Assembly (NCBI RefSeq): GCF_003935375.1
Contig: NZ_RHQM01000018.1
Location: 1-64,000 of the forward strand
Source: Stutzerimonas xanthomarina
GTDB taxonomy: Bacteria > Pseudomonadota > Gammaproteobacteria > Pseudomonadales > Pseudomonadaceae
Direction of reading: 5' to 3'
DNA length: 64,000 nucleotides
Made by a program: the position numbers and the translations under genes. The notes under the pieces are model-generated. The model was given only the letters and a program-made list of their open reading frames with translations. It did no database searches and was not told the origin of the DNA. Positions 41,050-49,091 of this stretch are shown here, piece by piece. Positions within the stretch are counted from its first letter, which is position 1. Each line of letters starts with the position of its first letter.

Positions 41050-42684
41050 TTACTGGTTCACGGCGCTGGGCTGGTTCTCGACCAGATGGTTGCGATAGCG
41101 CTCGCGCAGCACCTTCTTGTCGATCTTGCCGGTAGCAGTCAGCGGCACCGCGTCGAAGATCACCGCATCCGGCATCCACCACTTGACGATGTTCGGCTCC
41201 AGATGGGCGAGGATCGTCTCGACCGTGACCTCAGCGTCGGCGTGCGGCTCGACCACCAGCACCGGGCGCTCCTCCCATTTGGGGTGGAACACGCCGACCA
41301 CCGCCGCCACCTTCACACCGGGACAGGCCGCCGCGACGTTCTCGATATCGATGGAGCTGACCCACTCGCCGCCGGACTTGATCACGTCCTTGCTGCGGTC
41401 GGTGATGCGCATGAAGCCATCGGCATCCAGCGTGGCGATGTCACCGGTATCGAACCAGCCATCCTCATCCAGCGCGCTTTTTTCGCTGCGGTAGTAGCGC
41501 TCGACCGTCCAGGGGCCGCGCACCTTGAGGCTGCCAGAACTGACGCCATCGCATGGCAGCTCGCGCCCTTCCTCATCGACGATCTTCAGCTCGATACCGA
41601 ATTGCAGGCGGCCCTGACGGGTCCAGATGGTGTCGTTGGTCGCTTGCTGACCACGTTCGGCCAGTTTCGGCGTCGGCGTGGCCACAACACCCAGCGGGCT
41701 GGTCTCGGTCATCCCCCAGAGCTGGCAGACCGCGACGCCGTACTTGGTCTGGAAGGTTTCGGCCATCGCCCGCGGCACGGCGGAACCGCCGATCACCAGC
41801 CGCGCCAGACTGCCGGAATCCTCACCGCTACGTTCCAGATGGGCGAGGTACATAGTCCAGATGGTCGGCACGCCGCCGGACAGGGTCACGCCCTCGGTCT
41901 TGATCAGTTCCTGCAGGCTCGCGCCGTCCATCTTGTCGCACGGCAGCACGAACTTGCAGCCATTGATCGCCGCGGCAAATGGGATGCCCCAGGCGGTGCC
42001 GTGATAGAGCGACGAGCACGGCATGATGCAATCGAAGGCGGACAGGCCGAACGCGCCGGACAGGCCGGCGGCCATCGCATGCAGCACCACCGAGCGGTGG
42101 CTGTAGAGCACACCCTTGGGGTCGCCAGTGGTGCCGGAGGTGTAACAGAGCACCGCGCCGGCGTTCTCGTCGAACTGCGGCCAGTCCAGCGGCTGCTCGT
42201 CGGCGATCAGCTGCTCGTAGCCCAGGACATCCTCTAGGCCAGAACTCGGTTGCGCAGCCAGTTCAATGAAATGGCGGATATTGCCCAGACGTGGCCGCAG
42301 CCGGGCGACGCACTCGGCAAAGCTGCTGTCGAATAGCAGCACCTGACTGCCGGCGTGGTTGATGGTGTAGACGATCTGTTCGTCCGACAGCCGCGGGTTG
42401 GCCGTGTGCAGCACGGCGCCGATGCCGGGCACGGCGAAGAACAGCTCGTAGTGACGGTGAGTATTCCAGGCCAGCGACGACACGCAATCGCCGGGGCCGA
42501 TGCCGAGCTTGCCCAGCATGCTGGCGGCCTGCGCCGAACGGGCGGCGAGCCCGGCATAGTCATAACGCCAGAGGGGTTCGTCGACCAGCCGCGAGACGAT
42601 TTCGCGATCACCGTGAGCACGGGCGGCGTGGGTGACGATGCTGCTGATCAACAGGGGGGCGTTCTGCATCAATCCTGGTTGCAT
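41050..42684 (-). CDS. AMP-binding acyl-CoA ligase
   Basis: This 544-aa adenylate-forming enzyme activates a carboxylic acid to its CoA ester. Seen: VLCYTSGTTGDPKGVLYSH (P-loop), LWGMTETSPLG, DGWFDTGDIATLDADGFM, RITDRSKDVIKSGGEWVSSI and the C-terminal catalytic lysine in LTATGKIDKKVLRERY. The sequence resembles medium/long-chain or 3-methylmercaptopropionyl-type ligases; in this block a short branched acid is plausible. The chosen ATG is preceded by GAGGTAGGAAAC, and 26 codons of upstream frame lie in the leader that carries the CA motif. Confidence 0.92.
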   Translation of the reverse strand: MQPGLMQNAPLLISSIVTHAARAHGDREIVSRLVDEPLWRYDYAGLAARSAQAASMLGKLGIGPGDCVSSLAWNTHRHYELFFAVPGIGAVLHTANPRLSDEQIVYTINHAGSQVLLFDSSFAECVARLRPRLGNIRHFIELAAQPSSGLEDVLGYEQLIADEQPLDWPQFDENAGAVLCYTSGTTGDPKGVLYSHRSVVLHAMAAGLSGAFGLSAFDCIMPCSSLYHGTAWGIPFAAAINGCKFVLPCDKMDGASLQELIKTEGVTLSGGVPTIWTMYLAHLERSGEDSGSLARLVIGGSAVPRAMAETFQTKYGVAVCQLWGMTETSPLGVVATPTPKLAERGQQATNDTIWTRQGRLQFGIELKIVDEEGRELPCDGVSSGSLKVRGPWTVERYYRSEKSALDEDGWFDTGDIATLDADGFMRITDRSKDVIKSGGEWVSSIDIENVAAACPGVKVAAVVGVFHPKWEERPVLVVEPHADAEVTVETILAHLEPNIVKWWMPDAVIFDAVPLTATGKIDKKVLRERYRNHLVENQPSAVNQ

Positions 42685-42699
42685 GTTTCCTACCTCTAT

Positions 42700-42711
42700 C
42701 TTGTTTTTATT
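42700..42711 (-). promoter_or_regulatory. CA motif (Crc/Hfq target) before the acyl-CoA ligase gene
   Basis: AATAAAAACAAG on the minus strand lies 16-27 nt before the ATG, just upstream of GAGGTAGG. It is four in-register AAn units. Confidence 0.6.
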
Positions 42712-42804
42712 GTGCAAGTGCCGGTCGAGGAAACGGCGTTCTACCGGCACCACTGAAATCACGTATCGATGCGCCGCAGGGCACGCAGGCGCACCTGGTT
42801 TCGG

Positions 42805-43944
42805 TCAAGCCGGCCCTCCAAGGTTGCGCGCGATGACCAGGCGCTGGATGTCGCTGGTGCCTTCGTAGATTTGGCAGACCCGCACATCGCGGTAGATACG
42901 CTCCACCGGGAAGTCGGACAGGTAGCCGTAGCCACCCAGGGTCTGAATCGCGGCGGAACAGACCTTCTCCGCCATCTCCGAGGCGAACAGCTTGGCCATC
43001 GACGCCTCCACCAATGCCGGCCGCCCGGCTTCGCGCAGCGCGGCGGCGTGATGCACCATCTGCCGTGCCACGGCGATCTGGGTGGCCATGTCGGCTAGGC
43101 GAAAGGCCACGGCCTGATGCTCGATGATCGGCTTGCCGAAGGTTTCGCGGTCGCGGGCGTAATCACGCGCTGCTTCGAACGCCGCGCGCGCCATGCCCAC
43201 TGCCTGGGCGGCGATGCCGATGCGTCCGCCTTCGAGATTGGCCAGGGCAATGCGATAGCCCTCGCCCTCCTCGCCCAGCCGGTTGGCCACCGGCACGCGC
43301 AGGTCCTCGAACGCGATCTGGCAGGTATCCGACGCGTGCTGACCGAGCTTGTCCTCGACCCGTACCACCTGATAGCCCAGGCTGTCGGTGGGTACGATGA
43401 AGGCACTGATACCGCGCTTGCCGGCGTCCGGGTCGGTCACCGCAAAGACGATCACCGTGCCGGCATGCTTGCCCGACGTGATGAACTGCTTGGCACCATT
43501 GAGCACGTAATGATCGCCGTCACGCCGGGCACGAGTACGCAGGCTGCTGGCGTCGGAACCGGCCTGTGGTTCGGTGAGGGCGAAGGCGCCGATCTGCTCG
43601 CCGCGTGCTAGCGGACCGAGGAAGTCGCGCTTTTGCTGGTCGTTGCCGAAACGCAGGATCGGCACGCAGCCTACCGAGTTGTGCACGCTCATGATGGTCG
43701 AGCAGGCGCCGTCACCGGCAGCAACTTCTTCCAGCGCCATGGCATAGGCCAGGTAGCCGGTGTCGCTGCCACCCCACTGCTCTTGCACCAGCATGCCGAA
43801 GAAGCCGAGCGCGGCCATCTCGGCAATCGCCTCGGCGGGATAGCGATGCTCGCGACTCCACTGTTCGGCGAAAGGCCTCAGGCGTTCCTGAGCGAACTGG
43901 CGAGCCATCTCGGCGATCGCGTTTTGATCTTCATTGGGCAGCAT
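42805..43944 (-). CDS. Acyl-CoA dehydrogenase of the minus-strand branched-chain block
   Basis: The 379-aa FAD enzyme has [59 protein letters not shown] and the catalytic Glu in [11 protein letters not shown] near residue 365. It is a second, distinct ACAD in the window. Placed between ligase and thiolase, a likely substrate is 2-methylbutanoyl-CoA or a similar short branched acyl-CoA (inference). The start lies 10 bp after the thiolase stop. Confidence 0.92.
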   Translation of the reverse strand: MLPNEDQNAIAEMARQFAQERLRPFAEQWSREHRYPAEAIAEMAALGFFGMLVQEQWGGSDTGYLAYAMALEEVAAGDGACSTIMSVHNSVGCVPILRFGNDQQKRDFLGPLARGEQIGAFALTEPQAGSDASSLRTRARRDGDHYVLNGAKQFITSGKHAGTVIVFAVTDPDAGKRGISAFIVPTDSLGYQVVRVEDKLGQHASDTCQIAFEDLRVPVANRLGEEGEGYRIALANLEGGRIGIAAQAVGMARAAFEAARDYARDRETFGKPIIEHQAVAFRLADMATQIAVARQMVHHAAALREAGRPALVEASMAKLFASEMAEKVCSAAIQTLGGYGYLSDFPVERIYRDVRVCQIYEGTSDIQRLVIARNLGGPA

Positions 43945-43954
43945 GGATGCCTCC

Positions 43955-45139
43955 TCAGATCAGTTCGACGGCCATGGCGGTGGCTTCGCCGCCGCCGATG
44001 CAGATCGCCGCCACGCCACGGCGCAGACCACGTGCACGAAGGGCCGAAAGCAGCGTCACCAGGATCCGCGCGCCCGAGGCACCGATGGGATGGCCGAGCG
44101 CGCAGGCACCGCCGTTGACGTTGACCTTGGCGTGGTCCAAGCCCAACTCGCGCATGCTGGCCATGGCGACCACCGCGAAGGCTTCGTTGATCTCGAACAG
44201 ATCCACGTCTCCGGTGGACCAGCCGGTGCGCTCCATCAGCTTGCGGATCGCGCCGATCGGCGCTGTGGTGAACAGATTCGGTGCATCAGCGTGGGCCGCG
44301 TGGCCGTGGATCACCGCCTGTGGCTGCAGGCCCCAGCGCTCGGCTTCGGAACGGCGCATCAGCAGCAGCGCGGCGGCACCATCGGAAATCGAGCTGGAGT
44401 TGGCCGCGGTCACCGTGCCGCCCTCGCGGAACGCCGGCTTCAGACCGGGAATCTTTTCCGGCATCGCCTTGGGCGGCTGCTCGTCGTCGCGGATTTGCCG
44501 CTGCTGTTTGCCCTGGGTGACCTCCAGCGCAACGATCTCATCGGCAAAACGCCCCTCACTTATCGCCACCTGAGCGCGGCGCAGGGACTCGAGCGCGTAG
44601 GCGTCCTGGGCTTCACGGCTGAAGCCGAACGCGTCGGCGCATTCCTCGGCGAAGGTGCCCATCAGCCGCCCCTTGTCGAACGAGTCTTCCAGACCGTCGA
44701 GGAACATATGGTCGAGCACCCGCCCATGCCCCATGCGATAGCCGCCACGGGCGCGGTCGAGCAGGTAAGGCGCGTTGGACATGCTTTCCATCCCGCCGGC
44801 GACGACGATATCGGCACTGCCGGCGAGCAGCTGGTCGTGGGCCATGATCACCGTCTGCATGCCCGAGCCGCACATCTTGTTGACCGTGGTGCAGGTGGTG
44901 GCGCGGGTCAGCCCGGCGCTCAATGCCGCCTGGCGCGCCGGTGCCTGGCCCTGGCCGGCAGGCAGAACGCAGCCCATCAGCACGTCCTGCACGTTCTCGG
45001 CCGGCAGGCCGCTGCGTTCCACGGTGGCACGGATGGCGGCAGCACCGAGCTGCCAGGCGGTCATCCCCTGCAGGTCACCCTGAAAACCGCCCATGGGCGT
45101 GCGCGCACTGCTGACGATTACGATCGGATCATCTTTCAT
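43955..45139 (-). CDS. Thiolase (acetyl-CoA C-acyltransferase)
   Basis: This 394-aa thiolase has the nucleophilic Cys in [11 protein letters not shown] near residue 90, [28 protein letters not shown] and the C-terminal [13 protein letters not shown]. It cleaves a 3-ketoacyl-CoA; in this block 2-methylacetoacetyl-CoA would give acetyl-CoA and propionyl-CoA. The ATG at 45139 follows GAAGGAAG. An in-frame GTG at 45154 overlaps the SDR stop and could also be used. Confidence 0.92.
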   Translation of the reverse strand: MKDDPIVIVSSARTPMGGFQGDLQGMTAWQLGAAAIRATVERSGLPAENVQDVLMGCVLPAGQGQAPARQAALSAGLTRATTCTTVNKMCGSGMQTVIMAHDQLLAGSADIVVAGGMESMSNAPYLLDRARGGYRMGHGRVLDHMFLDGLEDSFDKGRLMGTFAEECADAFGFSREAQDAYALESLRRAQVAISEGRFADEIVALEVTQGKQQRQIRDDEQPPKAMPEKIPGLKPAFREGGTVTAANSSSISDGAAALLLMRRSEAERWGLQPQAVIHGHAAHADAPNLFTTAPIGAIRKLMERTGWSTGDVDLFEINEAFAVVAMASMRELGLDHAKVNVNGGACALGHPIGASGARILVTLLSALRARGLRRGVAAICIGGGEATAMAVELI

Positions 45140-45150
45140 CTCTGCTTCCT

Positions 45151-45918
45151 TCACTTGGCGGCCATGCGCAAGGCGCCGTCGAGACGGATCACCTCGCCAT
45201 TGAGCATGCTGTTCTCGAAGATGTGCCGCACCAGCGCGGCGTATTCGGCCGGGTGGCCCAGGCGTGGCGGAAACGGCACGCCGGCGGCCAGCGAGTCCCG
45301 AATTTCCTGGGTCATGCCGGCCATCATCGGCGTCTCGAACACGCCGGGGGCGATGGTCATCACACGGATGCCGAAGCGCGCCAATTCGCGGGCGGCAGGC
45401 AGGGTCATGCTCACCACCCCGCCCTTGGACGCGGCATAGGCCGCCTGGCCGATCTGCCCGTCGAAGGCAGCGATCGATGCGGTATTGATGATCGCGCCGC
45501 GCTCGCCACCTTCGTCAGGCGCGTTCTCGGCCATCGCCTCGGCGGCCAGCCGCAGCATGTTGAAGCTACCGATCAGGTTGATGCCGACGATGCGGCTGAA
45601 GCCGTCCAGACTGTGCGGGCCGTTGCGGCCGAGGACCTTTTCGCCGCCGGCGACGCCGGCGCAGTTGACCAGCCCGTGCAACGCGCCGAAATGTTCGCGG
45701 GCGGTGGCGACGGCATGGCGCGCGGCCTGCTCATCACGAATATCGGCAGCGACACCCAAGGCGTTCGGCCCCAGCGCCTGTGCCGTTGCGTTGGCCGCGG
45801 CTTCATCCAGATCGACGAGTACGACCTTGCCGCCCGCCTCCACCAGCGCCTGCGCCGCCGCAGCGCCGAGGCCGGATGCGCCGCCAGTTATGAGGAATAC
45901 CTTGTCGCGAATCTGCAT
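45151..45918 (-). CDS. Short-chain dehydrogenase, 3-hydroxyacyl-CoA dehydrogenase type II
   Basis: The 255-aa SDR has the cofactor motif [19 protein letters not shown], the catalytic Ser in [15 protein letters not shown] and Tyr/Lys in [10 protein letters not shown], and the late [16 protein letters not shown] typical of human HSD17B10-like enzymes. Those oxidise 2-methyl-3-hydroxybutyryl-CoA in isoleucine breakdown, which fits the neighbours. It is the first gene of the block SDR > thiolase > ACAD > ligase > CaiB. Its ATG follows GGGAGAG, preceded by a CA motif. Confidence 0.92.
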   Translation of the reverse strand: MQIRDKVFLITGGASGLGAAAAQALVEAGGKVVLVDLDEAAANATAQALGPNALGVAADIRDEQAARHAVATAREHFGALHGLVNCAGVAGGEKVLGRNGPHSLDGFSRIVGINLIGSFNMLRLAAEAMAENAPDEGGERGAIINTASIAAFDGQIGQAAYAASKGGVVSMTLPAARELARFGIRVMTIAPGVFETPMMAGMTQEIRDSLAAGVPFPPRLGHPAEYAALVRHIFENSMLNGEVIRLDGALRMAAK

Positions 45919-45932
45919 GGCGCTCTCCCGTG

Positions 45933-45944
45933 CTTGTTGTTATT
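45933..45944 (-). promoter_or_regulatory. CA motif (Crc/Hfq target) before the SDR gene
   Basis: AATAACAACAAG on the minus strand lies 15-26 nt before the ATG of the first gene in the block, just upstream of CGGGAGAG. It is a strong four-unit match. Confidence 0.65.
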
Positions 45945-46018
45945 CGGTGCGAAGCCGGAAGTTATCTTTGGACAGCCACACGGGTGCGGCAATGGTCGAT
46001 GTTCTCAACCTGCCTGAC

Positions 46019-46040
46019 CGTTTTGGCCAATGGCAAAACG
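46019..46040. promoter_or_regulatory. 22-bp inverted repeat upstream of the SDR operon
   Basis: CGTTTTG (46019-46025) and CAAAACG (46034-46040) are perfect arms around GCCAATGG. The site lies about 100 bp before the SDR start and 55 bp after the AraC regulator gene, so it may be an operator. It could instead be a terminator-like hairpin of the regulator gene, but no T tract follows. Confidence 0.4.
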
Positions 46041-46094
46041 CGATCACGCTGCGCCACAACACACGCCGGTGGACTGAAGGCTGGAGGCGGGTAA

Positions 46095-47162
46095 TCAGCG
46101 CCGCGCCGGCGCCAGAATCAGATTGCGGTAGTGCCCGGGATTGATGCCCGTCCACTTGCGGAATGCCTTGTAGAACGAGCTGACATCGGCAAACCCAAGC
46201 CGCTCGGCGATTTCGCCGTAGCTGATGGCAGCATCGGCCAGCCACTCGGTGGCCATCTCCTGACGCAAGCCGTCCTTGATCGCCTGGTACGGCAGCCCCG
46301 CTTCCGCCAGGCGTCGGCGCAGGGTTGACGCCGAGATGCACAAGGTCTGCGCCAGCGTCTCGCTGTCCGGCCAGCGTTCGGCGGGCAGGCTGCGCAGGTG
46401 CTGTTTGATGCGGCTGGCCAGGCTGGAGTGGTCGCGATAACGCACCAGGATGTTGGCTGGCGCTTCGGCGAGAAAGGCCTGCAATTCTGCTTCGCTACGA
46501 CGGATCGGCAGATCGAGCACTTCGGCAGCGAAAATGATCCGCGTCGACGGCCGGCCGAAACGCAGGTTGTCGGAGAACATCACCCGGTAATCATCCGTGT
46601 AGTCCGGTTCGGCACAACGCAACTCGACCGCCAGCAGCGGGATACGCCGCCCCACCAGCCAGCAGGCCAGGCCGTGCAGGAGCATCCAGAAGGTGAAGTA
46701 GCAGAAGGCTCGCGCCGGCTCGGGGTTGCGTTCGCGCAGCACAACTTCAGCCAGGCTCTGGCTGCGGATCAGCTTGCCGCGCAGGTTCTCCAGGCCCAGC
46801 CCGAGAAAGCTCAGTGCGTGAACCAGCGCCTTCTCCAGTGTCGGCTGCTGGATGCAGCTGCGGCTGAGAAAGACGAAGCTGCCCCAGCGCAGCCGGCGCG
46901 GGTCCATGCCGAAGAATTCGTCATCGAAGCGCCGCGCCAGGCGCAGCCAGAGTTGCGAGTAGTCGCGCACGTCCATGCGGCCGTCGGGATCTTGCAGGCA
47001 GGCGGGGTCGAGGCCGATCTCATCCAGCAGCTGCCCGGTGGATAGCCCGGGCTGCACGAAACCCAGCAGCGCCTCGGCTACCAGGCGGACGCTGATGCTG
47101 TCCCGGCGGGCTATCGCCGAGACGGCTGTCTCGTCTGCTGTCGTTTGCGCCTCGCTGATCAT
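46095..47162 (-). CDS. AraC-family regulator upstream of the branched-chain block
   Basis: This 355-aa protein has the OruR-type N-terminal domain (LVAEALLGFVQPGLSTGQLLDEIGLD; FWMLLHGLACWLVGRRIPL) and an AraC helix-turn-helix end (LAQTLCISASTLRRRLAEAG; YGEIAERLGFADVSSFYKAFRKWTG). It is on the same strand as the SDR-thiolase-ACAD-ligase-CaiB genes and 176 bp upstream, which fits a local activator responding to a pathway metabolite (inference). The start chosen begins MISEAQTTADE; the upstream extension is not protein-like. Confidence 0.92.
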   Translation of the reverse strand: MISEAQTTADETAVSAIARRDSISVRLVAEALLGFVQPGLSTGQLLDEIGLDPACLQDPDGRMDVRDYSQLWLRLARRFDDEFFGMDPRRLRWGSFVFLSRSCIQQPTLEKALVHALSFLGLGLENLRGKLIRSQSLAEVVLRERNPEPARAFCYFTFWMLLHGLACWLVGRRIPLLAVELRCAEPDYTDDYRVMFSDNLRFGRPSTRIIFAAEVLDLPIRRSEAELQAFLAEAPANILVRYRDHSSLASRIKQHLRSLPAERWPDSETLAQTLCISASTLRRRLAEAGLPYQAIKDGLRQEMATEWLADAAISYGEIAERLGFADVSSFYKAFRKWTGINPGHYRNLILAPARR

Positions 47163-47236
47163 GCGGCTCGGTTTCCTGCCCTGTAGTCGTTGGCCGCCAT
47201 GATCGGCCAGGCACGGTCGCGCTGTCAGCCCTTGCG

Positions 47237-47674
47237 TCACATCCAGCCTAGGGTCAGCCCCATCACCATGAGGTAACGCGCGGTCTTCGCCAGCGTGACG
47301 ATCAGCAGAAAGCTCCATAGCGGCTCACGCATCACGCCGGCGACCAGGGTCAGCGGATCACCGATGATCGGCACCCAGCTGAGCAGCAGCGTCCAGCGGC
47401 CGTAGCGGTGATAGCTTTGCTGCGCCTTCGCCAGTTGCCGCTCGTTGACCGGAAACCAGCGTTTGTGGCGCAAATGCTCGACGTAACGCCCGAGCAACCA
47501 GTTCACCAGCGAGCCCAATACGTTGCCCAGGCTGGCCACGGCGACCAGGGCCCAGACCGTGTAGCGTTCGGAAAGAAGGAGGCCGGCGAGCACCGCCTCG
47601 GACTGCATCGGTAGCAGCGTGGCGGCACCGAACGCCGCGAGAAAAAGGCCGAGATAGCCGGAGAGCGACACCAT
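47237..47674 (-). CDS. YqaA/DedA-like inner membrane protein
   Basis: The 145-aa protein has a helix with ATLLPMQSEAVLAGLLL, LGNVLGSLVNWLLGRYVEHL and the family segment SWVPIIGDPLTLVAGVMR. It resembles the small DedA relative YqaA, a VTT/SNARE-associated Golgi-type membrane protein of unproven function; DedA proteins act in lipid flipping and membrane homeostasis. The start at 47674 gives the correct N-terminal helix; 39 upstream codons are not membrane-like. Confidence 0.88.
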   Translation of the reverse strand: MVSLSGYLGLFLAAFGAATLLPMQSEAVLAGLLLSERYTVWALVAVASLGNVLGSLVNWLLGRYVEHLRHKRWFPVNERQLAKAQQSYHRYGRWTLLLSWVPIIGDPLTLVAGVMREPLWSFLLIVTLAKTARYLMVMGLTLGWM

Positions 47675-47922
47675 CGATATGCAACCGTAACCATGCTGAC
47701 TGACGGCACGCAGTATGCGGGAAAGCGCATCGCTTGGGCGGCGACTGCGGCTGGGATGATGCTTGAGTAAGAACCTCCAAGCCCGCGGCAATTCACTCGC
47801 GACAGACTAGCCGGCGTCACTGTGTCACCTGGCAACAGGGAAACGGGGGCAAATGTACATGCGGCACCCGGTGTTGCCGAGTTCGGACATTGCAATGGAC
47901 GGCAGGACAGGCCGCACTGACA

Positions 47923-48378
47923 TCACATCTCGTGAATACGGCTCACCTGGCGAGCAAGACGCATGGTCTCGTGTTCTTCCATGCGTAGAAGGTCCTCGGC
48001 GAGATTGCGTGCACCATCAATTTCGGCGCGACGCGCCAAGGAGCGGTAGAGATCGATCACCTGGTTATGAATGGTGAAGATATCCAGGGAAATCTCCTCC
48101 ACCGTCATGGTGTCGTAAGCCTTACAGGCCTGATTGCGCAACACCGGATTGCGTGTCAGATAGTCGTAGATCCAGGTATGCAATGCCTTCGGGTCGGCAT
48201 GCTTCTCGATCTTGTCGACCGTTTCCGCCAGTGCTCTCTCATGGTCGGCAATGTAGACCAGCAGCCATTTGGCTCGGGTCTCTTCGTGCTTGTCGGAACA
48301 GCGAGCCATGCAACGAGCCAGCATGGCATGGGTGTCGCGTGTCCAGTCGATCAGGTCTTCGAATCGCTCGATCTTCAT
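47923..48378 (-). CDS. Uncharacterised helical protein, possibly ferritin- or hemerythrin-like
   Basis: This 151-aa protein begins MKIERFEDLIDWTRDTH and appears all-helical, with Glu/His clusters KHEETRAKW, ADHERAL, EEISLD and MEEHETMRL spaced like the metal ligands of four-helix diiron proteins. I do not recognise the family, and the diiron idea rests only on this spacing. There is no signal peptide. It is divergent from the cytochrome genes by 263 bp. The ATG has GGAG about 11 nt upstream. Confidence 0.85.
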   Translation of the reverse strand: MKIERFEDLIDWTRDTHAMLARCMARCSDKHEETRAKWLLVYIADHERALAETVDKIEKHADPKALHTWIYDYLTRNPVLRNQACKAYDTMTVEEISLDIFTIHNQVIDLYRSLARRAEIDGARNLAEDLLRMEEHETMRLARQVSRIHEM

Positions 48379-48641
48379 CGCCAAAATCTCCGCTGGTAGA
48401 ACGGCAAACAGCACGGCACAGGCCTGTCTCACCGGTGCCTGATTCTGTCCGCTTGCCAGGTCCGGTTACATGACGCTGATTAAGAGATTAGTCCACCCTG
48501 CTGCGCCAAGGCCGTTCACACCGCGCAACCTTGCTACAGATCATTGCCGGCCGGAAAAAGACGGTCGAGGATGGGCGTGGATTCGCAAACCATGTGCCAT
48601 CGCCCCGCCGGCGGCTAGGCCAGCACCAGGGAAGCACGCTC

Positions 48642-49088
48642 ATGTACCACGTCGTGTTGCGCGGGGCTCTGTTGATGCTTCTGGGGATACTGGCCAGCGC
48701 TCATGCCTTCGCTAACGCAACGGTGCTTGAGGTATTCGTGCGTGACGGCTGCCCGCACTGCAGCGCAGCCAAGGCCCATCTCGCGGAGCTCTCCACGCAG
48801 CATTCGGAGCTGGAGATTCGCCTGCGGGAAGTCGATCGCGATCCTGCCGCTCGCGCCGATCTGCTGCGCCTGTCCCGTGACGCCGGCGTCTGGCCGCCGG
48901 CAGTGCTGACGTTCGTCATTGCTGATCAGATGTACTACCTGTTTCGCCGTGCTCGCGCTGAGCAGCCGCAAGCTCACAAAACGACCTGGCGGCACGCTGA
49001 AGCTCATCAGCGGTGCGGTGATGCTCCCGCGGGGCGTCGTCATGCTGCTACAGCCGCAATGGCTGCAGTAGCAGATTGCCAGGGGTGA
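48642..49088 (+). pseudogene. Decayed glutaredoxin-membrane fusion gene (internal deletion plus frameshift)
   Basis: The open frame (148 aa) starts with a signal peptide (ends AFA) and a thioredoxin/glutaredoxin-like domain with VFVRDGCPHCSAAKAHL. After about residue 102 it turns into an Arg/Ala/His-rich tail unlike any domain. In the next frame from 48949 the same DNA reads VLALSSRKLTKRPGGTLKLI and ends PQWLQ at a TAG (49069-49071), which looks like the final helix of a polytopic DsbD-like membrane protein. Glutaredoxin proteins with a long membrane domain are known to me next to such cytochrome genes. The best explanation is loss of most of the membrane domain plus a one-base shift near 48945-48950. 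The ATG follows AGGGAAG. The octaheme gene starts 3 bp later. Confidence 0.6.
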
Positions 49089-49091
49089 TCT

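Noticed and set aside
48949..49071. A separate small gene in the second frame of the glutaredoxin remnant
   Set aside because: It has no independent start or ribosome binding site. It reads as the tail of the original fusion protein.
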